Origin: an uncultured beta proteobacterium
GTDB lineage: Bacteria > Pseudomonadota > Gammaproteobacteria > Burkholderiales > Burkholderiaceae
Length of the DNA stretch: 14,943 nucleotides
Assembly: GCA_903892315.1 (NCBI GenBank)
Contig: CAITHY010000108.1
Span: 1 to 14,943, forward strand
Reading direction: 5' to 3'
Every line of letters begins with the position of its first letter. The first letter of the stretch is position 1. Shown here piece by piece: positions 1 to 7,610 of the stretch. Under the pieces are notes generated by a model. That model had not been told where the DNA came from. It saw only the letters and a program-made list of their open reading frames with translations, and did not search any database. The translations under genes and the position numbers were made by a program.

Positions 1-90
1 GCCCTAGTTTTTGTTATTGCTATGCTAGTTGGCATGGAGATCTGCGAACGTTTCTTCTCGGCCCACAAAAAGGTATCCGACCAAGTCTGA
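1..90 (+). CDS. C-terminal end of a probable inner-membrane protein (truncated by window edge)
   Basis: The first 29 codons are open in frame 1 and end at a TGA at 88-90, so this is the tail of a gene that begins before the window. The visible part is a hydrophobic stretch (ALVFVIAMLVGMEI) followed by a charged tail (CERFFSAHKKVSDQV), which is what the last transmembrane helix plus a short cytoplasmic tail of an inner-membrane protein looks like. The next gene is a DUF442 protein. In several proteobacteria, including the Xylella bigR locus, DUF442 genes lie next to YeeE/YedE-type sulfur transporters, so that family is a reasonable guess. The 29 residues alone do not prove it; only the reading frame and the hydrophobic segment are direct observations. 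Confidence 0.5.
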   Translation, partial: ALVFVIAMLVGMEICERFFSAHKKVSDQV

Positions 91-143
91 TACGCCTGAT
101 TTAGAATCACTCTATTACAACGATTGAACGTAGAGGGTTTTTT

Positions 144-488
144 ATGAGTCTTCCTATTTCTTGTCACAACGCACAGTTTGGCACACTGGGTCAGATCGAC
201 CCAAGTCACTTAGCTGAAATTGCAGCGCAGGGCTATAAGAGCGTGATTAACAATCGTCCTGACGGTGAGGGCGGCCCTGATCAACCTACTAGCGCAAGCA
301 TTCAAGCAGAAGCAGAAAAATTGGGATTGAACTACGCCTACCTGCCGGTTGTGCCTAGCGCAATGACTGTTGAACAAGTGAGAGAAATGGCTCGCCTCTT
401 AAAAACAATGCCAGGTCCAATCTTGGCTTTCTGTCGCTCTGGTGCACGCTCAACAAACTTGTATCAACTTGCATTGCAAGTGGCTTAA
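144..488 (+). CDS. DUF442 / TIGR01244-family sulfur transferase (phosphatase-like fold)
   Basis: This 114-residue protein matches the DUF442 family, the phosphatase-like domain also found fused in Blh (beta-lactamase-like hydrolase) proteins of hydrogen-sulfide detoxification loci. Two family motifs are visible: INNRPDGEG at 36-43, and the active-site loop CRSGARS at 97-103, where Cys97 is the expected nucleophile and Arg102 the anion-binding residue. The length fits a stand-alone single-domain member. The ATG start at 144 is supported by an AGAGGG ribosome-binding site at 132-137, six bases upstream. The truncated membrane-protein gene lies 53 bp upstream and a thioesterase gene 23 bp downstream, so co-transcription is plausible. 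A persulfide or thiosulfate sulfur-transfer role is inferred from the family; the actual substrate cannot be read from sequence. Confidence 0.88.
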   Translation: MSLPISCHNAQFGTLGQIDPSHLAEIAAQGYKSVINNRPDGEGGPDQPTSASIQAEAEKLGLNYAYLPVVPSAMTVEQVREMARLLKTMPGPILAFCRSGARSTNLYQLALQVA

Positions 489-511
489 GCTAAATAAGCA
501 TTCATCAATCT

Positions 512-931
512 ATGCGTATCGCCATTCCGGAAGAAAGAAAGCTGGTTCATGAAATGATCATGCCCATTCGTTGGGGTGATATGGATGCGTATGGTCATGT
601 AAACAATACCGTGTACTTTCGCTATATGGAGCAGGCACGTTGCGAGTGGATTACGGATATGGGGTATGAAGTTGCCCCCGGTCGTGAATCGATGTTGATG
701 CTTAATGGCTTTTGTAACTTCTATCAACAACTCACTTTTCCAGGCGATTTAATTTTGAAGACTTCGATTGGCGCTATTGGAAGAACCAGCTTGGATGTCT
801 ATACCAGTATGGCGCTAAGCACTACGCCTGAGGTCGAAGCGGCTATAGGTGGTGCCACGATGGTGTGGGTTGATCTCACTACCAATAAATCAGCCCCTTG
901 GCCCGAGCATGTTTTAGAGAAGTTGCGCTAG
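512..931 (+). CDS. Acyl-CoA thioesterase, 4HBT hotdog-fold family
   Basis: This 139-residue single-domain hotdog protein is of the 4-hydroxybenzoyl-CoA thioesterase / YbgC type. The diagnostic segment WGDMDAYGHVNN occupies residues 21-32, with Asp25 in the position of the family's catalytic Asp and the GHVNN turn at the start of the hotdog helix (YFRYMEQAR). The family hydrolyses acyl-CoA thioesters to free acid and CoA in the cytoplasm; the acyl preference is not predictable here. No convincing Shine-Dalgarno sequence precedes the ATG at 512, and an in-frame ATG at 554 would remove 14 residues just before the conserved core, so the N-terminus is uncertain. The gene ends six bases before the GTG of mnmH, which suggests translational coupling. 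Confidence 0.9.
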   Translation: MRIAIPEERKLVHEMIMPIRWGDMDAYGHVNNTVYFRYMEQARCEWITDMGYEVAPGRESMLMLNGFCNFYQQLTFPGDLILKTSIGAIGRTSLDVYTSMALSTTPEVEAAIGGATMVWVDLTTNKSAPWPEHVLEKLR

Positions 932-937
932 TTCATC

Positions 938-2011
938 GTGCAACCAAGTAATCCCCATATTCTAAAGTCCGAACAATTTCTATCAGAGCTCGATAGCTTT
1001 GACGCAATCATTGATGTCAGATCCCCGGCAGAGTTTGCCCTGGATCATATTCCCGGGGCCGTTAATTACCCAGTGTTAAGCAATGATGAGCGGGTAACTA
1101 TTGGCACGTTATACAAACAGGAATCACCATTTGCAGCTAAGAAGCTTGGCGCAGCATTGGTCTCACGCAATATTGCCAACCATCTAGAAAATCATTTATT
1201 GGAAATGCCGCGTGAATGGCGACCATTGATATATTGCTGGCGTGGTGGTGAGCGTAGTGGGGCGTTCACGCACATCCTTAATCGTATTGGTTGGAAAGCT
1301 AAGCAGCTCGAGGGCGGATACCAAGGCTTCCGTCGCGCCGTCATTGATGGTTTAGAAAAATCGGCCGGTCTATTTACATTTCAAGTTATCTGTGGAATGA
1401 CTGGTAGCGGCAAGACAAGAGTGCTGCAAGAGATTGGCGCTTTAGGTGCGCAAATTCTGGATTTAGAGGGTTTGGCGGTGCATCGCGGTTCAGTGCTTGG
1501 TAATGAACCTAATATCGAGCAGCCATCACAGAAGGGCTTTGAAACCAGACTCTGGAATGCCTTACGTTCTCTCGATCCTAGTAAGCCAGTGTTTGTAGAA
1601 TCAGAGAGTAAAAAGGTTGGCGGTCTGCATATACCTGATGCCCTCATGGAAAAAATCCGCAATGGTGCATGTGTTGAGTTGTGCTCGAGCGCGCAGACAA
1701 GAGTCTCTTGGTTGATTCGTGAGTACCATCATTTCTTGATTGATACTGATAACTTCAAGCAGAAGTTATCTTTGCTCACTGCCCATTATGGAAAAGTGCA
1801 GATTGCTAAATGGAATGAAGCGATTGATGCGGGGAATTTTCCAGGGTTGGTTGAGGAGTTGCTTGTAAAACATTACGACCCCTCATATCAATCATCGATC
1901 GTGCGTAATTTTCCTCAATACAAGATTGAGAATTTTGTACAACTAGAAAATGATAGTGACGAGGCCTTTGCCAAAGCAGCAAAGGCCATCCTGACTAAGC
2001 TTGACGCTTAA
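938..2011 (+). CDS. mnmH: tRNA 2-selenouridine synthase MnmH (SelU/YbbB)
   Basis: This 357-residue protein is close in length to E. coli YbbB. An N-terminal rhodanese domain (about residues 10-135) carries the active-site loop CWRGGERSG, with Cys100 as the catalytic cysteine. A P-loop domain follows, with Walker A GMTGSGKT at 153-160. The family converts wobble-position 2-thiouridine (5-methylaminomethyl-2-thiouridine) in certain tRNAs to 2-selenouridine using selenophosphate, through an S-geranylated intermediate. Activity therefore requires SelD elsewhere in the genome. The start is GTG at 938, six bases after the thioesterase stop; no strong ribosome-binding site is seen, so reinitiation is likely. 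The gene converges with gcdH, with 15 bp between the stop codons. Confidence 0.95.
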   Translation: MQPSNPHILKSEQFLSELDSFDAIIDVRSPAEFALDHIPGAVNYPVLSNDERVTIGTLYKQESPFAAKKLGAALVSRNIANHLENHLLEMPREWRPLIYCWRGGERSGAFTHILNRIGWKAKQLEGGYQGFRRAVIDGLEKSAGLFTFQVICGMTGSGKTRVLQEIGALGAQILDLEGLAVHRGSVLGNEPNIEQPSQKGFETRLWNALRSLDPSKPVFVESESKKVGGLHIPDALMEKIRNGACVELCSSAQTRVSWLIREYHHFLIDTDNFKQKLSLLTAHYGKVQIAKWNEAIDAGNFPGLVEELLVKHYDPSYQSSIVRNFPQYKIENFVQLENDSDEAFAKAAKAILTKLDA

Positions 2012-2026
2012 GTGCTTGGCTAGTAA
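2012..2026. other. Convergent junction between mnmH and gcdH, weak hairpin
   Basis: Only 15 bp separate the two convergent stop codons. A short imperfect hairpin (TTGGCT / AGCTAA, six pairs including one G-U, seven-base loop, about 2016-2034) spans the junction when read on the plus strand. It lacks a U-tract and on the minus strand has an A-C mismatch, so I do not call it an intrinsic terminator. The two transcripts probably overlap at their 3' ends. Confidence 0.3.
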
Positions 2027-3211
2027 TCAGCTAAACGCCTGAATGCCTGTTTGCGCACGACCTAGAATCAGAGCATGAATATCGTGAGTACCTTCATAGG
2101 TGTTAACAACCTCTAAGTTCAGCATGTGACGTACAACACCATATTCATCAGAGATGCCGTTACCACCATGCATGTCGCGTGCCATGCGTGCGATGTCTAA
2201 GGACTTGCCGCAAGAATTGCGTTTCATGATGGAGGTGATTTCTGGCGCAGCAATACCTTCATCTTTCATGCGACCTAAACGTAAGCAACCCTGAAGACCC
2301 AGAGTAATTTCAGTTTGCATATCCGCTAATTTTTTCTGAATCAGTTGGTTTGCGGCCAATGGTTTGCCAAACTGTTTGCGGTCCATGGTGTATTGGCGAG
2401 CGGCATACCAGCACCACTCAGCAGCGCCCAGAGCGCCCCAGGCAATACCGTAGCGGGCAGAGTTTAAGCAAGTAAAGGGACCTTTGAGCCCCTCAACTTC
2501 GGGGAATTCATTTTCTGCTGGCACGAATACTTCATCCATGACGATTTCACCGGTAATGGAGGCGCGCAGACCCATCTTGCCGCTAATTTTTGGGGCGCTA
2601 AGACCCTTCATGCCTTTTTCTAAGATGTAACCGCGAATGATTCCTTCATCATTCTTTGCCCATACTACAAATACATCGGCAATCGGAGAGTTGGAGATCC
2701 ACATCTTCGAACCTGTCAATGAAAAGCCACCGGGAACTTTCTTGGCACGGGTAATCATGCCGCCTGCATCAGAGCCATAGTTTGGCTCTGTTAAACCAAA
2801 GCAGCCAATCCATTCGCCGCTGGCTAATTTAGGGAGGTACTTTTGTTTTTGTGCTTCGCTACCAAATTCATTGATCGGCACCATTACTAAAGAGGACTGC
2901 ACGCTCATCATGGAGCGATAGCCAGAATCTACGCGCTCAATCTCGCGCGCAATTAATCCATATGAAACATAATTTAAATTGGCGCCGCCGTACTGCTCGG
3001 GAATGGTGATACCCAAGAGACCAAGTTCACCCATTTCACGGAAGATGGCTGGGTCAGTTGTTTCATTGCGATAAGCATCGTGAATACGGGGCATCAGGCG
3101 CCCTTGAGCATACTCAGCAGCTGCGTCACGAATCATGCGCTCCTCTTCGCTGAGCTGGGTATCGAGAAGGAGGGGGTCCGCCCAGTTAAAGCTGGCCTTA
3201 CTTTTGCTCAT
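2027..3211 (-). CDS. gcdH: Glutaryl-CoA dehydrogenase
   Basis: This 394-residue acyl-CoA dehydrogenase has features specific to glutaryl-CoA dehydrogenase. The segment [14 protein letters not shown] (94-107) contains the Arg expected to bind the glutaryl carboxylate, the flavin-region motif [12 protein letters not shown] lies at 139-150, and [20 protein letters not shown] lies near the C-terminus with catalytic Glu373. The enzyme oxidises and decarboxylates glutaryl-CoA to crotonyl-CoA in lysine, tryptophan and aromatic-acid catabolism. It uses FAD and passes electrons to ETF; ETF:ubiquinone oxidoreductase is encoded at 7611-9281 in this window. The ATG start is supported by an AGGA at 3222-3225 (minus strand), ten bases upstream. 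It is transcribed alone, divergently from yhhQ, and no LysR regulator or CoA transferase is adjacent, unlike many gcdH loci. Confidence 0.96.
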   Translation of the reverse strand: MSKSKASFNWADPLLLDTQLSEEERMIRDAAAEYAQGRLMPRIHDAYRNETTDPAIFREMGELGLLGITIPEQYGGANLNYVSYGLIAREIERVDSGYRSMMSVQSSLVMVPINEFGSEAQKQKYLPKLASGEWIGCFGLTEPNYGSDAGGMITRAKKVPGGFSLTGSKMWISNSPIADVFVVWAKNDEGIIRGYILEKGMKGLSAPKISGKMGLRASITGEIVMDEVFVPAENEFPEVEGLKGPFTCLNSARYGIAWGALGAAEWCWYAARQYTMDRKQFGKPLAANQLIQKKLADMQTEITLGLQGCLRLGRMKDEGIAAPEITSIMKRNSCGKSLDIARMARDMHGGNGISDEYGVVRHMLNLEVVNTYEGTHDIHALILGRAQTGIQAFS

Positions 3212-3316
3212 TGCTTTGGCATCCTATATTTCATTTTGATTTGATTTTTTAGCTGCTTCCTGCGAATCTTTAGGAATACAGATATTCTTATTTCTATTAT
3301 CCATTTTTCTAGACTT
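3212..3316. promoter_or_regulatory. Divergent promoter region between gcdH and yhhQ
   Basis: This 105-bp AT-rich spacer must hold the starts of two divergent transcripts. On the plus strand the best -10-like hexamer is TATTAT at 3295-3300, only 16 bases before the yhhQ ATG, with no clear -35. That would put the transcription start within about ten bases of the start codon and leaves no Shine-Dalgarno sequence. On the minus strand I see the gcdH ribosome-binding site but no convincing -35/-10 pair. I found no preQ1-riboswitch-like fold despite the transporter's role. Confidence 0.3.
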
Positions 3317-4027
3317 ATGGACTCCCCTAGATCTCACCATCGCTATTACGACCTGATTTTGGCTGCCTTTGTGGTGGTCTTACTCTGTTCGAACTTTATT
3401 GGTGCCGGTAAAGCGGCCGTGGTGGATTTGCCTTATTTCGGGGTAGTGCCATTTGGCGCTGGCATTTTGTTCTTTCCTATTTCCTATTTCTTCGGCGATA
3501 TTCTGACTGAGGTCTATGGCTATGCCTATGACCGGAGGGCGGTTTGGACCGGCTTTGCAGCCCTTGCATTTGCGGCAATCATGGCCCAGATAGTGATTGC
3601 CTTACCTGTGGCGCCTGGCACCTATATGGCTAATTACCAGCAGGGCTTAGAAACCGTCTTTGGAAACTCTTGGCGTATCGCCTTGGCTTCCATGTTCTCC
3701 TTTTGGTGCGGCAGCCTGGTAAATGGCTATGTTTTAGCGAAGATGAAAATTCTGACTCAAGGGCGTTTTCTCTGGATGCGCACAATTGGCTCGACAGCAG
3801 TGGGGGAGTTGGTTGACTCCGCTTTCTTCTATATGTTGGCGTTCTACGGTATTTGGCCTACCCATGAAGTCATTCAGGTAGCACTGGCCCAGTATGTTCT
3901 CAAGACCTCCTGGGAGGTGCTGGCAACCCCCATGACTTATTGGGTTGTGAACTTCCTCAAGCGCAAGGAAAACGAGGATTTCTACGATATACATACGAAT
4001 TTCACCCCATTTAGGGTCAAAGTCTGA
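3317..4027 (+). CDS. yhhQ: Queuosine precursor transporter, YhhQ/VUT (DUF165) family
   Basis: This 236-residue inner-membrane protein has about six hydrophobic segments (roughly 12-31, 43-62, 75-97, 119-141, 155-178 and 186-212). The family signatures FGDILTEVYGY (59-69) and GSTAVGELVDSAFF (158-171) are both present. E. coli YhhQ imports the queuosine precursors preQ0 and preQ1, which are then inserted at tRNA wobble G34 by Tgt, so the likely role is salvage of 7-deazaguanine bases. The ATG at 3317 has no recognisable ribosome-binding site, and the upstream sequence suggests a very short leader. The C-terminal tail after the last helix is charged. The next gene on the same strand is 114 bp downstream. 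Confidence 0.93.
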   Translation: MDSPRSHHRYYDLILAAFVVVLLCSNFIGAGKAAVVDLPYFGVVPFGAGILFFPISYFFGDILTEVYGYAYDRRAVWTGFAALAFAAIMAQIVIALPVAPGTYMANYQQGLETVFGNSWRIALASMFSFWCGSLVNGYVLAKMKILTQGRFLWMRTIGSTAVGELVDSAFFYMLAFYGIWPTHEVIQVALAQYVLKTSWEVLATPMTYWVVNFLKRKENEDFYDIHTNFTPFRVKV

Positions 4028-4141
4028 TTTAGGGCATTCGCTTCCTGCCATTAAATACTTCTAAGCCGTTAAAATAACGGTCTTTGCCCCCAAATTCGGG
4101 GGTAACTATCCAATTGAATTTCAGAAAGTTAGAAAACATCC
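4028..4141 (+). promoter_or_regulatory. Leader region of the ABC-F gene with two hairpins
   Basis: Two inverted repeats lie in this 114-bp gap. The first, CCGTTA-AAA-TAACGG at 4066-4080, is a perfect 6-bp stem with a 3-base loop. The second, CCCCC-AAATTC-GGGGG at 4087-4102, is a perfect 5-bp GC stem that can be extended at its base by a G-U and a U-A pair. Neither is followed by a U-tract, so they are poor intrinsic terminators for yhhQ. A TAAAAT hexamer at 4070-4075, inside the first repeat, could serve as a -10, but I see no good -35. I found no leader peptide with an ATG start in this gap. Confidence 0.35.
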
Positions 4142-5749
4142 GTGCTGTCAGCATCTAATATCACCATGCAGTTTGGGGCAAAGCCTCTGTTTGAAAACAT
4201 TTCCGTGAAGTTTGGCGGCGGTAATCGCTATGGCCTGATTGGCGCAAACGGTTGCGGTAAATCCACCTTCATGAAAATTTTGGGTGGCGAGCTTGAGCCT
4301 ACTAGCGGCAACGTGAGTTTGGATCCCGGCATTCGTTTGGGTAAGTTGCGTCAAGATCAATTTGCTTACGAGGATGTGCGTGTCCTCGACGTTGTCATGA
4401 TGGGTCACGAAGAGATGTGGAAGGCTGCTGCTGAACGCGATGCGATCTACGCCAATCCAGATGCTACTGATGAAGATTACATGAAGGCCGCTGAGCTTGA
4501 AGGTAAGTATGCCGAATACGGCGGCTATACCGCAGAAGCTAAAGCAGGTGAGTTGTTGTTAGGCATTGGCATTCCGATTGACCAACACAATGGTCCGATG
4601 AGCAACGTGGCTCCAGGTTGGAAGTTGCGTGTATTACTTGCGCAAGCATTGTTCTCTGACCCAGATGTATTACTGCTCGATGAGCCAACCAATAACTTGG
4701 ATATTCACTCTATTCATTGGCTTGAGGATATCCTTAACCAAATTAAGAGCACCATCGTCATTATTTCCCATGACCGTCACTTTCTCAATGAAGTCTGTAC
4801 GCATATGGCTGATATGGACTATGGCACATTGAAGGTTTACCCAGGTAATTACGACTCCTACATGCTGGCTTCTGTACAGGCAAGAACACAACAGCTTAGC
4901 AATAACGTAAAAGCTAAAGAGAAAATTGCTGAATTAGCGGCTTTCGTGGCCCGCTTCTCTGCAAACGCATCTAAGGCACGTCAAGCGACTTCACGTCAGA
5001 GACAGTTGGAGAAGATTGAAATTGTTGAAGTAAAGCCTTCATCACGTCAAAACCCATTTATTCGTTTTGATACTGAGAAGAAACTTCATAACATGGCGGT
5101 TGAGTGCAACGCACTCACTAAGGCTTATGACCGCGTTATTTTCAAGAATTTCAAGCTTGGTGTTCGTGCTGGCGAAAAGATTGCCATCATCGGTCAAAAC
5201 GGCGCTGGTAAGACAACCTTACTAAAAACCATTTTGAGCAAGCGCTTTGAGGGTATTGCCGCTGATAGTGGTGATGTGAAGTGGGCTGAGAATGCTAACG
5301 TCGGAGTGATGCCTCAAGACAATACTGAGATGTTTGCTAAAGACGAGTTGCTCATGGATTGGATGAATTGGTGGCGTAATACTGGCGACGATGATCAAGT
5401 TATCCGTGGCACATTAGGGCGCTTGCTGTTCTCTGGTGATGACATTGGTAAGTCTGTGAAGGTTCTTTCTGGTGGCGAAAAGGGCAGAATGATTTGGGGC
5501 AAATTGATGCTTCAGAAATATAACGTCCTAGCAATGGATGAGCCAACCAACCACATGGACATGGAATCGATTGAAAGTTTACAAATTGCGCTCGAAAAAT
5601 ATGATGGCACTTTGATATTTGTTTCTCACGATCGTGAGTTCGTTTCTGCCTTGGCCAATCGCATCCTAGAAGTAAAGATGGATGGCACAGTGGTGGATTA
5701 CTCAGGAACTTATGAAGAGTACCTACGCAGCCAGGAATTGGCTGGCTAA
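4142..5749 (+). CDS. ybiT: ABC-F family translation ATPase, YbiT type
   Basis: This 535-residue protein consists of two ABC ATPase domains with no membrane segments, and its opening [20 protein letters not shown] resembles E. coli YbiT. Domain 1 has Walker A GANGCGKS (34-41), the degenerate signature VAPGWKLR typical of YbiT (156-163) and Walker [14 protein letters not shown] (175-187). A charged linker follows at about 245-310. Domain 2 has Walker [10 protein letters not shown] (351-359), signature LSGGEKGRM (442-450) and Walker [14 protein letters not shown] (461-473). ABC-F proteins bind the ribosomal E site and modulate peptidyl-transferase function; this member is a housekeeping type rather than an obvious resistance factor. 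The GTG at 4142 is chosen because it aligns with the family N-terminus and an in-frame stop lies just upstream. The ribosome-binding site is weak. Confidence 0.95.
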   Translation: MLSASNITMQFGAKPLFENISVKFGGGNRYGLIGANGCGKSTFMKILGGELEPTSGNVSLDPGIRLGKLRQDQFAYEDVRVLDVVMMGHEEMWKAAAERDAIYANPDATDEDYMKAAELEGKYAEYGGYTAEAKAGELLLGIGIPIDQHNGPMSNVAPGWKLRVLLAQALFSDPDVLLLDEPTNNLDIHSIHWLEDILNQIKSTIVIISHDRHFLNEVCTHMADMDYGTLKVYPGNYDSYMLASVQARTQQLSNNVKAKEKIAELAAFVARFSANASKARQATSRQRQLEKIEIVEVKPSSRQNPFIRFDTEKKLHNMAVECNALTKAYDRVIFKNFKLGVRAGEKIAIIGQNGAGKTTLLKTILSKRFEGIAADSGDVKWAENANVGVMPQDNTEMFAKDELLMDWMNWWRNTGDDDQVIRGTLGRLLFSGDDIGKSVKVLSGGEKGRMIWGKLMLQKYNVLAMDEPTNHMDMESIESLQIALEKYDGTLIFVSHDREFVSALANRILEVKMDGTVVDYSGTYEEYLRSQELAG

Positions 5750-5776
5750 CTAAAGCTTAGTAAAAAATAAGTCCTT

Positions 5777-5802
5777 AAATAAGCCCCTAAGCGGGCTTAT
5801 TT
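5777..5802 (+). terminator. Rho-independent, probably bidirectional terminator
   Basis: A perfect 10-bp inverted repeat (AAATAAGCCC / GGGCTTATTT) with a 6-base loop CTAAGC lies 27 bp after the ybiT stop. The 3' arm runs into a T-rich stretch (TTATTTTCTTT) on the plus strand; on the minus strand the outer arm also ends in an AT-rich run. The stop codon of the convergent DUF1289 gene (5787-5789) lies in the loop, so the 3' arm is coding sequence for that gene and one element can end both converging transcripts. Confidence 0.85.
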
Positions 5803-6050
5803 TCTTTAGCTTGTCTCTGAAAGCGGGTCGCAGTACCCTCTGCACGAATACGCTGCCATACGGAATCTTTTTCTTCTTGAGAGAAGAATACCCAATTGCT
5901 CACTTCACCAAGAGTGCGTCCGCAGCCTTGGCAGATCTCATCGTAAAGCGTGGTGCAAACACCAATGCAAGGCGAGTCAGAATCTGCATCCCCGGTAGAC
6001 AGAGAATGGGAGCCATCTTGCACAATAGATTTGGTGTCTTCAGAATTCAT
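5787..6050 (-). CDS. DUF1289 domain protein (putative metal/Fe-S binding)
   Basis: This 87-residue protein carries the DUF1289 core SPCIGVC...CQGCGRTLGEVSNW at about 26-53, with four cysteines at 28, 32, 40 and 43, followed by a conserved aromatic and acidic stretch (VFFSQEEKDSVW). The cysteine spacing suggests metal or Fe-S binding, but the family has no established function known to me. The first 25 residues are polar and look disordered. The ATG overlaps the stop of the acyltransferase gene by four bases (ATGA), a classic translational-coupling arrangement. It is the last gene of the operon starting with ETF-QO, and its stop codon sits in the terminator loop. Confidence 0.88.
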   Translation of the reverse strand: MNSEDTKSIVQDGSHSLSTGDADSDSPCIGVCTTLYDEICQGCGRTLGEVSNWVFFSQEEKDSVWQRIRAEGTATRFQRQAKENKPA

Positions 6051-7219
6051 GACTGTACTTTAGACGATTTCAAGGGACTGTGCTCGGCGAGCTCATCTAC
6101 ATAAGCTCCTATACCTTGATGTTCGCGATCTAGGAAGTGTTGTACAGCTTTGGCAAACTGAGGATCCGCAATGAAATGGGCAGATTGAATAGTTGTTGGC
6201 AAGAACCCGCGCGCCATCTTGTGTTCGCCTTGTGCGCCACCTTCAAAAGTTTGAATGTTCTTTGAAATGCAGTATTCAATTGCTTGATAGTATGCAGTTT
6301 CAAAGTGCAAGCAGGGCACATGTTCGATTGCTCCCCAATATCTGCCGTAGGCCTTAGAACTCGTAGGGTCAACTACCAGCATGGATGCAGCAATGGGATT
6401 TCCAGAGCGCTCCGCAATAATGAGGTGCAAACTCTCGGGCATGCGATGTGCCCATAACTTAAAGAATTTCTCGCTGAGATAGGGATTGGATCGATGCTCT
6501 AAGTAAGTATTTGCATAACAGCGATAAAAGAATTCCCAATCAGCATCAGTTGATGATTTTCCTGAAACATGCCTAAAGCTAATCAGCTCACGCGCAACCT
6601 GTTCGCGCTCACGTCGAATATTTTTACGACGCTTCATGGTCAAGGCGGCTAAAAATTGCTCAAAATTCTCAAAGCCCTGGTTATGCCAATGAAATTGCAC
6701 CGAGTCGCGCAACATGAAGCCTTGCTCCACAAGACTGTTTATTTCTGAGGAGTAAGGAAATAAGATGTGGGCTGATGACAGATTGTTTTGCAGAACCAAA
6801 GTCTTTAAACCTGCGATTAATTGCTGCTTTACTACGTTGGTATCTACATGACTGGCACTCAAAATCCTTGAGCCTTGGACTGGGGTAAATGGGATGGCGC
6901 AAAGTGCTTTTGGAAAGTACTGCATACCTTGTTGCTCATAGGCTTGCGCCCAAGACCAGTCGAAGACAAATTCCCCGTAGGAGTGTTGCTTCAAATAGAG
7001 TGGCATTGCACCCAATAACTTCTCACCACCCTTCAAAACAAGGTGAGCCACTTGCCATCCTGTATTACCGCCAACGCAACCGGTTTCTTCTAGAGTACTG
7101 AGAAACTCATGACGAAGAAAAGGGCCTGCATCCCTAGGAAGCAGGGCATTCCATTCACTAGCTGGGAGATCGCTTAAGCGATCAAGGATTTCTAATTGAA
7201 AAGTGTCAGACTCTGCCAC
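6047..7219 (-). CDS. COG3146 / DUF482 GNAT-fold N-acyltransferase
   Basis: This 390-residue protein matches the COG3146 (DUF482, 'peptidogalycan biosynthesis') family of predicted N-acyltransferases related to FemAB/GNAT enzymes. Visible signatures are the basic patch MKRRKNIRRER (195-205), the strand ERSGNPIAASMLV in the acyl-CoA-binding half, and GAQGEHKMARGFLPT at about 328-342, which is highly characteristic of the family. No signal peptide or membrane segment is seen, so it is cytoplasmic. The substrate is unknown for the family. The start is GTG at 7219, two bases after the gloA stop; no strong ribosome-binding site is present, consistent with coupling to gloA. The stop overlaps the start of the DUF1289 gene. 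Confidence 0.88.
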   Translation of the reverse strand: MAESDTFQLEILDRLSDLPASEWNALLPRDAGPFLRHEFLSTLEETGCVGGNTGWQVAHLVLKGGEKLLGAMPLYLKQHSYGEFVFDWSWAQAYEQQGMQYFPKALCAIPFTPVQGSRILSASHVDTNVVKQQLIAGLKTLVLQNNLSSAHILFPYSSEINSLVEQGFMLRDSVQFHWHNQGFENFEQFLAALTMKRRKNIRREREQVARELISFRHVSGKSSTDADWEFFYRCYANTYLEHRSNPYLSEKFFKLWAHRMPESLHLIIAERSGNPIAASMLVVDPTSSKAYGRYWGAIEHVPCLHFETAYYQAIEYCISKNIQTFEGGAQGEHKMARGFLPTTIQSAHFIADPQFAKAVQHFLDREHQGIGAYVDELAEHSPLKSSKVQS

Positions 7220-7221
7220 AA

Positions 7222-7608
7222 TTAGCGCTGAATAAGCTCTATTTTGTAGCCGTCGGGATCAGTGACAAAGGCAATGATGGTGTCGCCACCAGCAACTGGG
7301 CCAGCCTCGCGAGTAACATTCCCACCAGCGGCTTTGATGGCAGCGCAGGCAGCGTAGGCATCTGGTACCTCAATCGCAATGTGTCCATAAGCGGTGCCCA
7401 TTTCATATGAGCTCACACCATGGTTATAGGTGAGTTCAATTTCTGCTTGACCATCGCCATTGCCTTTACCAAAGCCAACAAAAGCAAGCGAGTATTTTTG
7501 CTCAGGGCGCTCAGTGGTACGAAGTAAATTCATACCCAATACTTTGGTGTAGAAATCAATCGAGCGATTCAAATCGCCGACGCGAAGCATAGTGTGTAGG
7601 ATCATCAT
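7222..7608 (-). CDS. gloA: Lactoylglutathione lyase (glyoxalase I)
   Basis: This 128-residue glyoxalase I resembles the short E. coli-type, nickel-preferring enzyme. Matching blocks include [30 protein letters not shown] and [23 protein letters not shown]. The expected metal ligands His5, Glu58, His76 and Glu124 are all present. It isomerises the methylglyoxal-glutathione hemithioacetal to S-lactoylglutathione in the cytoplasm. The start is one of two adjacent ATG codons (7606-7608 or 7603-7605), two bases after the ETF-QO stop, with no Shine-Dalgarno sequence, so translation probably depends on coupling to the upstream gene. Placement between an electron-transfer flavoprotein dehydrogenase and an acyltransferase is not an obvious pathway unit. 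Confidence 0.96.
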   Translation of the reverse strand: MMILHTMLRVGDLNRSIDFYTKVLGMNLLRTTERPEQKYSLAFVGFGKGNGDGQAEIELTYNHGVSSYEMGTAYGHIAIEVPDAYAACAAIKAAGGNVTREAGPVAGGDTIIAFVTDPDGYKIELIQR

Positions 7609-7610
7609 AG

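Noticed and set aside
3212..3316. Possible preQ1 riboswitch upstream of the queuosine-precursor transporter
   Set aside because: The gap is AT-rich with no GC stem followed by the A-rich pseudoknot tail expected of preQ1-I, and the likely leader is too short.
4142..5749. ABC-F protein as an antibiotic-resistance determinant (Msr/Vga/OptrA type)
   Set aside because: The N-terminus, the VAPGWKLR signature and the whole layout match the housekeeping YbiT group, and there is no mobile-element context.
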